Source: Pseudarthrobacter siccitolerans (lineage in GTDB: Bacteria; Actinomycetota; Actinomycetes; Actinomycetales; Micrococcaceae). From it: a stretch of 64,000 bases of DNA. The position numbers were made by a program, and so were the translations under genes. Location: the NCBI RefSeq assembly GCF_001046895.1, contig NZ_CAQI01000032.1, forward strand, positions 122,608 to 186,607, given 5' to 3'. The stretch's first letter is position 1. Every line of letters starts with the position of its first letter. Shown here piece after piece: positions 32,201-39,981 of the stretch. The notes beneath the pieces were generated by a model. That model was not told the DNA's origin. It saw only the letters and a list, made by a program, of their open reading frames with translations, and did no database searches.

Positions 32201-33133
32201 ATGAGTCACCCCAGTTACCCGCCCGCGCCCGAAAACAGCGCATCCGTTCCGCCTGTTCCGCCCGCTCCGTCCAGTTTTGCCGCCCCCTACCCGGGTGGGC
32301 AGCCGGGCGGATACCAGCCTGAGCCCTACGGGCAGGTTCCCTATGCCGGCGGCCCGGGTAAATCCTTCGTCACCACCTGGATCCTGTCCCTCCTGCTGGG
32401 CACCCTCGGGGTGGACCGTTTCTACCTCGGCAAGATTGGCAGCGGCATCGCCAAGCTGCTGACGCTGGGCGGATTTGGGATCTGGGCCCTCGTTGACCTG
32501 ATTATCATCCTGACGGGGAACGCCAGGGACAAGGACGGACGTCCCCTGGAGGGCTACCCGGAGAACAAAAAGAAGGCATGGATCATCACCGGAATCCTCT
32601 GGCTCGCCAGCATGATCACCGGAATCCTGCTCACCATCGTGTCCATCAGCATTACGGCTGCAGCCCTCGAGGGCCGGAACGTTCCCGTTCAGCCGTCTCT
32701 TCCCTCCGCCTCGGAGGCAGGGCCGCCATCGTCCGGAAGCGCCGCCGATGAAAACACACTCGTCACCACCGTGTCCGAGGGCAACACCGTTAAGATCGGT
32801 GTCCTCGATTCCCTGTACACCACCGAGATCCCGGCCATGTCCTACCTGAAACCGGCGAACGGAGGGTTCCTGGTGTTCGAGGTCTCATGGGAGACGCTGA
32901 CGGGAACCAGCACTGCCGCTCCGGCCGCCTTCGAGGTCTACGACGCGGAGGGTAACGAGGCCGAGCGGATCTTTCTCGAAGATGGCCTCGGCGGCCTGCC
33001 CACGGAGGAAGTGGGCGCGGGGGACCTCCGCCAGGGACTCATCGCCTTCGACGTCAAGAAGGGGCCGGTCAAGGTGGTGGTCACCGATGACTATGGCGAC
33101 CAGGCGTCGACCTTCACCCTGACGGCGCAGTAA
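32201..33133 (+). CDS. TM2-domain membrane protein with extracytoplasmic C-domain
   Basis: 310 residues. Residues 1-52 are Pro/Gly/Tyr-rich and disordered-looking. A TM2 domain follows: two helices with WILSLLLGTLGVDRFYLGKIGSGIAKLLTLGGFGIWALVDLI in pattern, where D-R-F-Y-L-G is the family signature. A third hydrophobic helix (WIITGILWLASMITGILLTIV) leads to a Ser-rich linker and a C-terminal beta-rich domain of about 130 residues reminiscent of DUF4352-type domains, probably outside the cell. Function unknown. GGACC precedes the ATG; it is monocistronic. Confidence 0.8.
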   Translation: MSHPSYPPAPENSASVPPVPPAPSSFAAPYPGGQPGGYQPEPYGQVPYAGGPGKSFVTTWILSLLLGTLGVDRFYLGKIGSGIAKLLTLGGFGIWALVDLIIILTGNARDKDGRPLEGYPENKKKAWIITGILWLASMITGILLTIVSISITAAALEGRNVPVQPSLPSASEAGPPSSGSAADENTLVTTVSEGNTVKIGVLDSLYTTEIPAMSYLKPANGGFLVFEVSWETLTGTSTAAPAAFEVYDAEGNEAERIFLEDGLGGLPTEEVGAGDLRQGLIAFDVKKGPVKVVVTDDYGDQASTFTLTAQ

Positions 33134-33147
33134 TCAACCCGGCCGGG

Positions 33148-34446
33148 CTACTTCCCGGCTCCGCCTGCCGCCATCAGTTCCAGCCGCTTGAGTGTCTCGC
33201 GGTTGCGCATGGTGATCATGGGATCCCGCAGTGCCTTCGGCACCCTCTTGCCGGGCCCGCGGATGGCATCCTCCGCCATGGTGACGAGGCACTGGTTTCC
33301 CTGGTCCTGCAGGGTGATCACCACCTTGGCCTCACCCAGCGGCCAGCCGCGTGCCACCAGTTCCAGCGACTTCCCCGGTTCGGCAGCGCTTACCCGGGTG
33401 CTGTCGTTGATCACCAGCGGCCAGGCGCCCACGGAGTGGTGGAGTCGTGATCCGGCCTGCGGCCAGGTGTCGTCCACCGCGCGGATCCGCGAGGCGCCCA
33501 CCACCCAGCCGGAGTACAGCCAACCGTCGGCAATGACCCGCCAGACATCCGCGGCGGGGGTGTTGAACAGCTGTGACACGGTGGACATGGTGTTCCTTCC
33601 TGTGGTGGCTGGGCCGAGCTGGTTACCTGGAGTTTCCGGGCGTCCGACGGCGGCCTGCGGGACGACGGCGTGGACGGCAGCGGGCGGCGCCGGCTGCTGG
33701 GCGGTTTGGTAAGAGCGCTCCCGCAGCCTTCGCGTCCAAGCGTAGGCCTGTGCGCCGGGCGGCTGGTTCTCGAGCGGATTGAACCGCAGGGAAGTGTCGG
33801 CCGCGTGCGGGGCTGCCGTCAGGCGGAGTTCACCGCACTGGCGCCATGGACCTGCGGGTTTGGCCCAGTACAGTCCAAGGACCCAGTGGCCGGACGTTAC
33901 CGACCCGCCGGGCAAGCTGATGGTCCGCAGCCCCACCAGCACCGGCCCCTTCCGGCCGCGGTAGGGCATCAGCGTGCTCAGGGTTGCGGTGGAGGCGTCC
34001 AATTTGGGCTGGAGCAGGAACCTTCCAGGGAGCCGCCAGCCGGTGGAGGAAAACAACACGTCCGCCACGCCGCGGGATCCGCCGCGCGCCCCGCCGTCGG
34101 ACTTACCGGAAGTCCCGCCGTCGGACGGCGAGATACGAAGCGCCAGGCCCAGGACGTCCGGAAGCCTGGCAGGCAGCCCCACCGAACGCGAGAAGCGGGC
34201 CTGGACGTAGTCCGTCCCCGGCGCATCGAGCCAGTCCACGCCGCTGGGTTCGCCGGTATTCCCGGTGCGGGTCAGTTCGCCGGTGAGGCCAATTCCCTTG
34301 GGATGGATGGGCCGGGCAGGCCGGGCCACCTTGAGGATCCGGAACAGGGCTGCAAAGGCATGGCCTGCCGCCTCCGAAACTCCGGGAGCCACCTCCCGCG
34401 GCCCGGGGCCGCCGGTTGTTGGGTGGTCCTGCAGCAAGTGCGTCAT
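33148..34446 (-). CDS. Fused protein: catalase-superfamily-like N-domain plus SRPBCC C-domain
   Basis: 432 residues. Residues 1-250 resemble an actinobacterial family often labelled phosphodiesterase and distantly catalase-like (IHPKGIGLTGELTRTG, VQARFSRSVGLPARLPDVLGLALRI, TLSTLMPYRGRKGPVLVGL). Residues 287-432 are a complete SRPBCC domain (MSTVSQLFNTPAADVWRVIADGW). Normally these are separate proteins; here there is no stop between them and the linker (YQTAQQPAPPAAVHAVVPQA) is Ala/Pro-rich. A strong ribosome-binding site, AGGAAGGA, precedes an internal ATG at 33588, so the 146-residue SRPBCC part may also be made alone. It lies 27 bp after the DUF1206 gene on the same strand. Confidence 0.7.
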   Translation of the reverse strand: MTHLLQDHPTTGGPGPREVAPGVSEAAGHAFAALFRILKVARPARPIHPKGIGLTGELTRTGNTGEPSGVDWLDAPGTDYVQARFSRSVGLPARLPDVLGLALRISPSDGGTSGKSDGGARGGSRGVADVLFSSTGWRLPGRFLLQPKLDASTATLSTLMPYRGRKGPVLVGLRTISLPGGSVTSGHWVLGLYWAKPAGPWRQCGELRLTAAPHAADTSLRFNPLENQPPGAQAYAWTRRLRERSYQTAQQPAPPAAVHAVVPQAAVGRPETPGNQLGPATTGRNTMSTVSQLFNTPAADVWRVIADGWLYSGWVVGASRIRAVDDTWPQAGSRLHHSVGAWPLVINDSTRVSAAEPGKSLELVARGWPLGEAKVVITLQDQGNQCLVTMAEDAIRGPGKRVPKALRDPMITMRNRETLKRLELMAAGGAGK

Positions 34447-34473
34447 GTTTCCTTCCTACCCAAAACCCCTGAC

Positions 34474-35301
34474 CTACATCCGGCCGAACCGTGACCGGAT
34501 CAGGGCGAAGATTCCATAGGCGATAAATCCTGCCCCGATGGCTACCAGTAGGCACGGGCCGAACGGGTGGTCGCGGAGGGCCTTAAGGCCGCCATCCAGT
34601 CCGGTTGATTCGTTGGGGTCGTGCTTGGCGGCGGCGATCACAAAGAGCAGCCCCGTGAGGCCCAGGGCCATGCCTTTGGCTATATGGCCCGAGACGCCCA
34701 GGCTGTCGATCAGGCGGCCGCGGCGGGTGCCGTCGAAGTGGAAAAGCTCCTCCTTGAAGCCGCGGCGCACGCCCTTGAAAACGAAGTAGATGCCGATCCC
34801 GATGATGGTCAGGCCGAGGGCCACCAGTGCCCACAGCCCCCACGTGGTTCCCATCAGCGAGGCGCTGAAATCCTTGGTGCTCTCGCTGGAGTCGCCCCGC
34901 AGGCCCACGGCGAATCCGGCGAAGCTGAAGCCCACACTGCCGTAGGCGATGGCCAGGAATCCCGAGGAGATCAGCTTGGACACCCGTTCCTTGCGGGCCT
35001 TGCGGCGGACCCGCAGGGTTGCTTCGCTGGCCTGCCACAGTGCCAGTCCAAGACACGCAGCCACGCAGGCCCACATCACGGCAGGTCCCCACGCATTGGC
35101 CGCGAGCTGTTCAATGGCGCCTGTGGGTTCCGCCTCCCCGGGCTGGCCGAACGCGACAGCTATGGCGATGGCCCCGATAATGATGTGCAGCAGGGCCATG
35201 ACAGCGAACCCGGCCCTGGCCAGGACGTCGAGCGCCAGGTGGTTCGAGGCCTCCTCAACGGCGTCCGCAGCCTGGCTGATGGTGGATTCGCTGTCCGACA
35301 T
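34474..35301 (-). CDS. DUF1206 membrane protein
   Basis: A 275-residue integral membrane protein with three repeats of a two-helix DUF1206 unit, giving six hydrophobic segments. Repeated features are ARAGFAVMALLHIIIGAIA in unit one, SSGFLAIAYGSVGFSFAG in unit two and SGHIAKGMALGLTGLLFVI in unit three. The family is common in actinobacteria and its function is not established. It begins 3 bp after the stop of the 96-residue gene, so they are one operon. Confidence 0.88.
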   Translation of the reverse strand: MSDSESTISQAADAVEEASNHLALDVLARAGFAVMALLHIIIGAIAIAVAFGQPGEAEPTGAIEQLAANAWGPAVMWACVAACLGLALWQASEATLRVRRKARKERVSKLISSGFLAIAYGSVGFSFAGFAVGLRGDSSESTKDFSASLMGTTWGLWALVALGLTIIGIGIYFVFKGVRRGFKEELFHFDGTRRGRLIDSLGVSGHIAKGMALGLTGLLFVIAAAKHDPNESTGLDGGLKALRDHPFGPCLLVAIGAGFIAYGIFALIRSRFGRM

Positions 35302-35304
35302 GGC

Positions 35305-35595
35305 TTAGCCGTTCATGGGTCCTTCGGCGCGGATCTTCTCCGCCCCGGGTCCCTCAACGTGGACTGTGCAGCGGACCACGAGTTGGCCGGGGGCATTCTC
35401 CAGCTCCACCAGGGAATCATGCCCGCTGAGCACCGTGAAGACTTCCGAGCCTGGCACTACGGCCACTCCCTTGGCTTCGGCGGTTTCCCGGGCATTCCCG
35501 AACGCTTCTCGCTGAAGCCCTTTTACGTAGTTGCCGTCATCTTCGCGGGCGGGGTCACCAAAGGCCCAGCCGAACAAACTCCCAGTAGTACCCAT
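35305..35595 (-). CDS. Hypothetical protein, 96 residues
   Basis: I do not recognise this protein. It has an N-terminal LFGWAFGDPAREDDGNYV, a central helix-like segment and a predicted beta-rich C-terminal half (SEVFTVLSGHDSLVELENAPGQLVVRCTVHV). No signal or membrane segment. Evidence for coding is the 3-bp spacing to the DUF1206 gene and third-position GC bias. It is the first gene of the minus-strand set that includes DUF1206 and the fused SRPBCC gene. Confidence 0.6.
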   Translation of the reverse strand: MGTTGSLFGWAFGDPAREDDGNYVKGLQREAFGNARETAEAKGVAVVPGSEVFTVLSGHDSLVELENAPGQLVVRCTVHVEGPGAEKIRAEGPMNG

Positions 35596-35644
35596 GCCGA
35601 CGATATTACGCGGTCTGCCCCCGCAAGACGGGCTTTCGTAACAT

Positions 35645-35664
35645 TAGTAAGTGTGCTTACCATG
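35645..35664. promoter_or_regulatory. GTAAG-tgtg-CTTAC dyad in divergent spacer
   Basis: Perfect dyad 35647-35660 within TAGTAAGTGTGCTTACC. It lies 52 bp before the 96-residue gene (minus strand) and 90 bp before the 178-residue gene (plus strand). TAGTAAG also occurs upstream of the AI-2E gene. Confidence 0.45.
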
Positions 35665-35749
35665 GGCGGACCATGACCTTGACGGGACACGGCAAGTGAC
35701 GTCTGCGGGCACGGCATCTGAAACCAGTTCAACGTTAGGAATGCACAAC

Positions 35750-36286
35750 ATGGCAGGAAATCTTATTGCCCGGTCGGTTCACGACCTGACGGCAGCGGCA
35801 TGGTTCGGTGGATCCCTGATGGGTGCCATCGGCCTGAACGGTGCAGCGGCGGCAGCCAAGGATCCTTCGGAGCGTACCCGGCTTTCGAGCGCGGGCTGGA
35901 TGAAGTGGGCGCCCTTCCAGACGGCTGCGTTCGCCTCGCACCTGGTCGCAGACCTCGCCATCGCCTGGGAGAACAAGGAGCGCATCGCCAAGCAGGAAGG
36001 TGTCGCACGGGACACCGTGATCAAGACTGCGGTCACGGTTGCGGGCGCTGCCGTGACACTGTATTCCGGCATCCTGGGCAAGAAGGTCGAGAAGCTTGCG
36101 GACCAGGGAGCGGAGGGCGCCACGGAGCCGCGGCCGGACGCGTCGGATGAGCTGAAGGCGGCGCAGCAGCAGCTCAAGGTGCTGCAGTGGGTCATCCCGG
36201 CGTTCGCCGGCCTGGTGGTCATCCTCGGTGCTAAGCACGGGGAGATGCAGCGGCCCAAGAACGTGTTCGCCGGCCTGCGGGGCTGA
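35750..36286 (+). CDS. Membrane-associated protein, 178 residues, unknown
   Basis: Not recognised with a specific name. It has three hydrophobic segments: around LTAAAWFGGSLMGAIGL, IKTAVTVAGAAVTLYSGILG and a C-terminal WVIPAFAGLVVILGA. A charged helical region with KKVEKLADQGAEGATEPRP lies between. The pattern is similar to small actinobacterial membrane proteins of unknown role. ATG 35750 has AGGAA upstream at 9 nt; in-frame ATG 35741 is an alternative. Followed by a strong hairpin. Confidence 0.75.
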   Translation: MAGNLIARSVHDLTAAAWFGGSLMGAIGLNGAAAAAKDPSERTRLSSAGWMKWAPFQTAAFASHLVADLAIAWENKERIAKQEGVARDTVIKTAVTVAGAAVTLYSGILGKKVEKLADQGAEGATEPRPDASDELKAAQQQLKVLQWVIPAFAGLVVILGAKHGEMQRPKNVFAGLRG

Positions 36287-36301
36287 CGCAACACCAAACG
36301 T

Positions 36302-36341
36302 ACGACGACGGTCCGGCACCCAGGTGCCGGACCGTCGTCGT
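36302..36341. terminator. Convergent hairpin terminator
   Basis: ACGACGACGGTCCGGCACC (36302-36320) is complementary to 36323-36341 and sits between the convergent 178-residue and AI-2E genes, so it can serve both. Confidence 0.8.
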
Positions 36342-36363
36342 GCATCCCCTCCCTTGGAGGCGG

Positions 36364-37605
36364 CTAGACGGGTTTGGTTCCCGCCGGCGGCAGGTCAGGA
36401 TTCATGTCCTCGAGGTTGGGATCCTCCGCTGTCCACACCTGGATGATGGCCCAGGCTACGGCGGCCAGCGGCACCGACAGCACCGCACCGACGATGCCGG
36501 CCAGGATAGTGCCGGCCGTCAGGGCCATCAGGATCACCAGCGCGTGGAGCTGCAGTGACTTGCCCATCACGACCGGTTGCAGGAGGTCGCCTTCGAGCTG
36601 GTTGACCGCCACCACCACGGCCACCACAATCAGGGCAACCACCGGCCCGTTCGCCACCAGCGCCACCAGCGCGGCCAGTATGCCGGCCACCGTGGCGCCC
36701 ACGAGCGGAATGAATGCGCCGATGAACACGATGATGGCCAGCGGAAAGGCCAGCGGAACCTGCATGATCAGCAGTGCCGCGCCGATGGCCACTGTGTCCA
36801 CCAGGGCCACGATCGCGGTGCCGCGTACATACCCGCCCAGCACCTCGAGGGTCCGGCTGCCCACCCGGCGCAGCTTCGCTTCGCGCTGCCCGCTGAAGGG
36901 CCGGAGCAGGAAGTTCCATATCTTGGCGCCGTCCTTGAGGAAGAAGAACAGGATGACCACCATCAGGCTGGCCCCCGCGATGAATTCGGTGACCACCGAA
37001 AGGCCGGTGATGGCGCCGGAGCGGACCTGGCTGCTGGTGGCGAACTGCACGATCCCCTCGCGTGCCTGGTCCAGCTGTTCCTGCTCGATGGGAACCGGGC
37101 CGGTGAGCAGGAACTGCTCCAGCTCGTCCAGTCCCGAAGAAGCCTGGGCCGCCAACTCGCCCCACTGGTTCCGGACCGAAAAGTAGATCACGGTGGAAAT
37201 GCCGGCGAGCAACGCCAGCAGGGCGACGAAGGCGATTCCGGTGGCCACTCCGCCCGGAACCCCGCGGCGCCGGAGCATGTTGACGAACGGGCCTATCGCC
37301 GCGGCCAGGATCAACGCAATGAGGACCGGGATGACCAGGAGCTTGATCTGCATCAGGGCATAGACGGACACCACGGCAACTGTGAGGATCAACAGCACCT
37401 GGGCCGCGCGGGTACCCACCCTGCCCAACCCGTCCGTCCAGAGTGCGCTGGGCTGTTTGGCTGCCGGCTTCTTTATGCCCGTGGCAGGGTCACGCGGGGC
37501 GCGTTCGACGGCCCCGGCGGACCCCTGCCCGCCGTCGGCTGCCGCCGGTGCCGCCTGCGGGGTGTCGGTGCCCGGCACCTGTTCGGTCAGGCGTATTCGC
37601 GCCAT
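36364..37605 (-). CDS. AI-2E family transporter
   Basis: A 413-residue membrane protein of the AI-2E/PerM superfamily. About 65 disordered residues precede eight hydrophobic segments. A soluble region (WGELAAQASSGLDELEQFL to TSSQVRSGA) lies between helices three and four. The conserved block GAFIPLVGATVAGILAALVAL and the following NQLEGDLLQPVVMGKSLQLH are diagnostic. Members export AI-2 or exchange ions with protons; the substrate here is unknown. GAGGAG precedes the ATG. Confidence 0.88.
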   Translation of the reverse strand: MARIRLTEQVPGTDTPQAAPAAADGGQGSAGAVERAPRDPATGIKKPAAKQPSALWTDGLGRVGTRAAQVLLILTVAVVSVYALMQIKLLVIPVLIALILAAAIGPFVNMLRRRGVPGGVATGIAFVALLALLAGISTVIYFSVRNQWGELAAQASSGLDELEQFLLTGPVPIEQEQLDQAREGIVQFATSSQVRSGAITGLSVVTEFIAGASLMVVILFFFLKDGAKIWNFLLRPFSGQREAKLRRVGSRTLEVLGGYVRGTAIVALVDTVAIGAALLIMQVPLAFPLAIIVFIGAFIPLVGATVAGILAALVALVANGPVVALIVVAVVVAVNQLEGDLLQPVVMGKSLQLHALVILMALTAGTILAGIVGAVLSVPLAAVAWAIIQVWTAEDPNLEDMNPDLPPAGTKPV

Positions 37606-37631
37606 GGGGACTCCTCATTCGTCGGCGGATG

Positions 37632-37654
37632 CCCTGGTGCGGTGCGCACCAGGG
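37632..37654 (-). promoter_or_regulatory. Leader hairpin upstream of AI-2E gene
   Basis: CCCTGGTGCG-gtg-CGCACCAGGG, a perfect 10-bp inverted repeat ending 26 bp before the ATG at 37605. It could be a leader RNA hairpin or an operator. Confidence 0.45.
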
Positions 37655-37665
37655 AGACAACCTTC

Positions 37666-37687
37666 GTCAGATAGTAAGCCTACTGAC
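37666..37687 (-). promoter_or_regulatory. GTCAG...CTGAC dyad with shared GTCAGTAGGCTT motif
   Basis: On the minus strand it contains GTCAGTAGGCTTACT (37687 to 37673), which is matched at 14 of 15 bases by GTCAGTAGGCTTGCT at 48460-48474 upstream of topoisomerase IB. The TTACTAT in it could be a -10 for the AI-2E gene. Confidence 0.45.
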
Positions 37688-37738
37688 CGATTGAGGAGGG
37701 ATGAAACCCCGTGGCCGCCTGACTTCCCCCGGTGCGGG

Positions 37739-37801
37739 GAGTTTTTGTCCAGATATGCAGACTTCACCTGCCGCTAAGCCTGCATATATGGACAAAAACT
37801 C
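37739..37801. repeat. 63-bp palindromic element, copy 1
   Basis: 26-nt arms beginning GAGTTTTTGTCCAGATATGC and ending GGACAAAAACTC, matching at 24 of 26 positions, with an 11-nt loop. Copy 2 is at 51065-51127 with the same length and orientation. It lies between the AI-2E promoter region and the 3' end of the GntR gene. Confidence 0.9.
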
Positions 37802-37817
37802 GAGGGAGGGGGAGGAG

Positions 37818-38498
37818 CTAGGCCGCCAGCCACTCCGCGCACGAGTTGAGGTTCTGGTTAACCGTGGCCACCGCCGCGTCCTCATCACGCTGCTCGATCG
37901 CCACCAGCAGGAGGTCGTGCCCCTCGTGCTGGAGTCCGTCGAACCCCGGCCGGCGGAGCTGCTGGAGCATATCCTCATGGACCACGGCGCCGAAGCTGAC
38001 GTAGAGCTCGTGCAGCAGCGGGTTGCCGGACGCCTGGGCCACCCGCTCATGGAAGCCCCAGTCGGCCCGCGCCCAGGCCTCAAAGTCTTCGCTGTTCCAG
38101 GCGTGGACGCGCTCGGCAAGGAGGGTGCGCAGGGCTGTGACGTCGTCGGCCGTGGCATTCCGCGCCGCCAGCCTTGCTGCCTGGGTATCCAGGCCAAGCC
38201 GGACCTCCAGGATGTGCGCCTCGGTGTGATCCTGGTACATGCGGCGGGCGGCGCCGGAGATCTCGCTGGTGGCCCGCACGTAGGTGCCGTCGCCGCGGCG
38301 GACTTCCAGCATGCCGCTGTGCGCCAGTGCCTTGATGGCCTCGCGAAGGGTGCCGCGTGAAACGCCCAGATCGGTCATCAGGCCGGTTTCGGAGGGGATC
38401 CGCTGGTGGAGGGGCCATTCGCCGGACTGGATCATGGTGCGCAGCTTGGCGGTGACTTCCTCGGCAAGCGGCGGGCGGTGGGAGGTGCTGAGTGCCAT
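37818..38498 (-). CDS. GntR/FadR-family regulator
   Basis: 226 residues. N-terminal winged helix (LAEEVTAKLRTMIQSGEWPL, IPSETGLMTDLGVSRGTLREA, VRRGDGTYV) and a C-terminal helical FCD ligand-binding domain (ILEVRLGLDTQAARLAARNAT, WARADWGFHERVAQASGNPL, HEGHDLLLVAIEQRD) with Asp/His residues suitable for a metal. It begins 6 bp after the MFS gene stop, so it is cotranscribed and probably controls that exporter together with itself. Confidence 0.92.
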   Translation of the reverse strand: MALSTSHRPPLAEEVTAKLRTMIQSGEWPLHQRIPSETGLMTDLGVSRGTLREAIKALAHSGMLEVRRGDGTYVRATSEISGAARRMYQDHTEAHILEVRLGLDTQAARLAARNATADDVTALRTLLAERVHAWNSEDFEAWARADWGFHERVAQASGNPLLHELYVSFGAVVHEDMLQQLRRPGFDGLQHEGHDLLLVAIEQRDEDAAVATVNQNLNSCAEWLAA

Positions 38499-38504
38499 GG
38501 CGTC

Positions 38505-39833
38505 CTACTTCCTTCCGGCGGCGCCGGCTACGCTCCGTGTCATCGCGCTGCCGGTAATCAGGTGCGCCACCACAATCTGGGCGAGCGACAGGGCCAGCAG
38601 CAGCGCAAGGGGCAGCACCCAGCCGCCGGTGGCGCTGTGCAGCAGTCCCATGCCAAAGGGGCCCGTGGTGGCGAGCAGGTAGCCGCTGGACTGCGCCAGC
38701 GTGGACAGTGCCGTGGTTTCGGCCGTGCTCGCGCCGCTGCGGCTGATCATCACCATCACCAGCGGGAAGATGCCCAGGCCAAACCCCAGCAGGATGGCGG
38801 GAACAACAGCCAGCCCCACGGGCAGGACCAGGAGCAGGGCCAGACCCACAGCCATGGTGATGCTCACGAGGTAAAACGCCGGGCGCAGCATGCCGGGACG
38901 GGAGCCGATGGCGATGAGCAGCATGCCGGCGGGGACGGACACCAGCTGCATCAGCCCGAACATCAGCCCGCTGTCCGAGGCATTCATGCCCATGGTGGTG
39001 AGCATGTACGGGAACCAGCTCAGCAAGGCATAAGCCAGCAGGGCCTGGAGGGTGAAGATGGCGGTCAGGAGCAGCCCTTTCCGGGTCCGCAGCAGCGGCC
39101 AGGGGGACACATGGCGCGTTGTGGACCGGGTGCCGTTGCGGTGTGCGTGCAGGGCCACGGGGAGGAAACCGAGGAAGGCGGCCACGGCGGTGATACCAAT
39201 GGCGCCCACGGCGGCGGACGGTGATCCGAGGGCCTGTGCCAGCGGAACAACGGCGACGGCCGTCACGGTGGCTCCCGTGGTCATCGTCACCGTATACACG
39301 GCCGTCATGAGTGACGTCCGGTGCGCGAAGTGCTCCCGGATGAAGGACGGCATGGCCACGTTGCACACTGCCAGTCCGGACATTCCCACCACGCTGCCCA
39401 GCACCAGCATTCCGGTGGCGGGGATACCGCGGAGCAGGAGGCCGCCGGCCAGCATGGAGAGGGACAGCAGGATGGCCTTCTCTACACCCAGCTTGCCCGT
39501 CAGCCAGGATGTGGCCGCGCCCGCCACGGCAAAGCACAGCGTGGGAATGGAAGGGATGATGGCGGCCACCAGCGTTCCGTAACCCAGGACCGCCTGCAGG
39601 TCATGCAGCAGTGCGGAGGCCCCCGTGATGCCCGCGCGCAGGTTGAGCCCGATCAGCACCAGCGCAATGACGCCGAAAACGACGGCGGAGCGCGGCCTGG
39701 TTGCGCCCTGCACCTGGGTGCGTGCACGAGCGGGTGCGGTCGCGGCGGGACGAGCCGGGGCGGGGGCAGCGGCGCGCGCCGAAGCGGGGGCAGTGAACGG
39801 GGCGGTGGCAGGGGACGGGGGAGTGGCGGGCAT
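38505..39833 (-). CDS. MFS transporter, CynX/NimT family
   Basis: A 442-residue 12-helix major facilitator. About 45 Ala/Pro residues precede helix 1 (VVFGVIALVLIGLNLRAGITG), whose LNLRAGITG is the family mark also seen in cyanate and 2-nitroimidazole transporters. Helix 2 to 4 segments include FAVAGAATSWLTGKLGVEKA. TAGCCT ends 6 nt before the ATG, and the Ala/Pro leader may not all be translated. Substrate unknown. Divergent from the CYTH-CHAD gene. Confidence 0.88.
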   Translation of the reverse strand: MPATPPSPATAPFTAPASARAAAPAPARPAATAPARARTQVQGATRPRSAVVFGVIALVLIGLNLRAGITGASALLHDLQAVLGYGTLVAAIIPSIPTLCFAVAGAATSWLTGKLGVEKAILLSLSMLAGGLLLRGIPATGMLVLGSVVGMSGLAVCNVAMPSFIREHFAHRTSLMTAVYTVTMTTGATVTAVAVVPLAQALGSPSAAVGAIGITAVAAFLGFLPVALHAHRNGTRSTTRHVSPWPLLRTRKGLLLTAIFTLQALLAYALLSWFPYMLTTMGMNASDSGLMFGLMQLVSVPAGMLLIAIGSRPGMLRPAFYLVSITMAVGLALLLVLPVGLAVVPAILLGFGLGIFPLVMVMISRSGASTAETTALSTLAQSSGYLLATTGPFGMGLLHSATGGWVLPLALLLALSLAQIVVAHLITGSAMTRSVAGAAGRK

Positions 39834-39839
39834 CTTCCT

Positions 39840-39869
39840 AGGCTAAAGGTTAGACGTTTGATGTTTCCA
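39840..39869 (-). promoter_or_regulatory. Promoter/operator of the MFS-GntR operon
   Basis: On the minus strand: -35-like TGGAAA (39869-39864), 18 bp, -10 TAGCCT (39845-39840), 6 nt, ATG. The spacer holds a near-palindrome around ACGT (GTTAGACGTTTGAT on the plus strand), a plausible GntR site. Confidence 0.4.
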
Positions 39870-39981
39870 GTTTTGTGGGCAAGCTCTCCCGGCTGCACGG
39901 GCCGGGGCAATAGACTTCCAGCGGGGGCCGGGGCGTCAATCCATCCGGCCCGGGCAGGACCAACGCGGAAGGACGGCTGTG

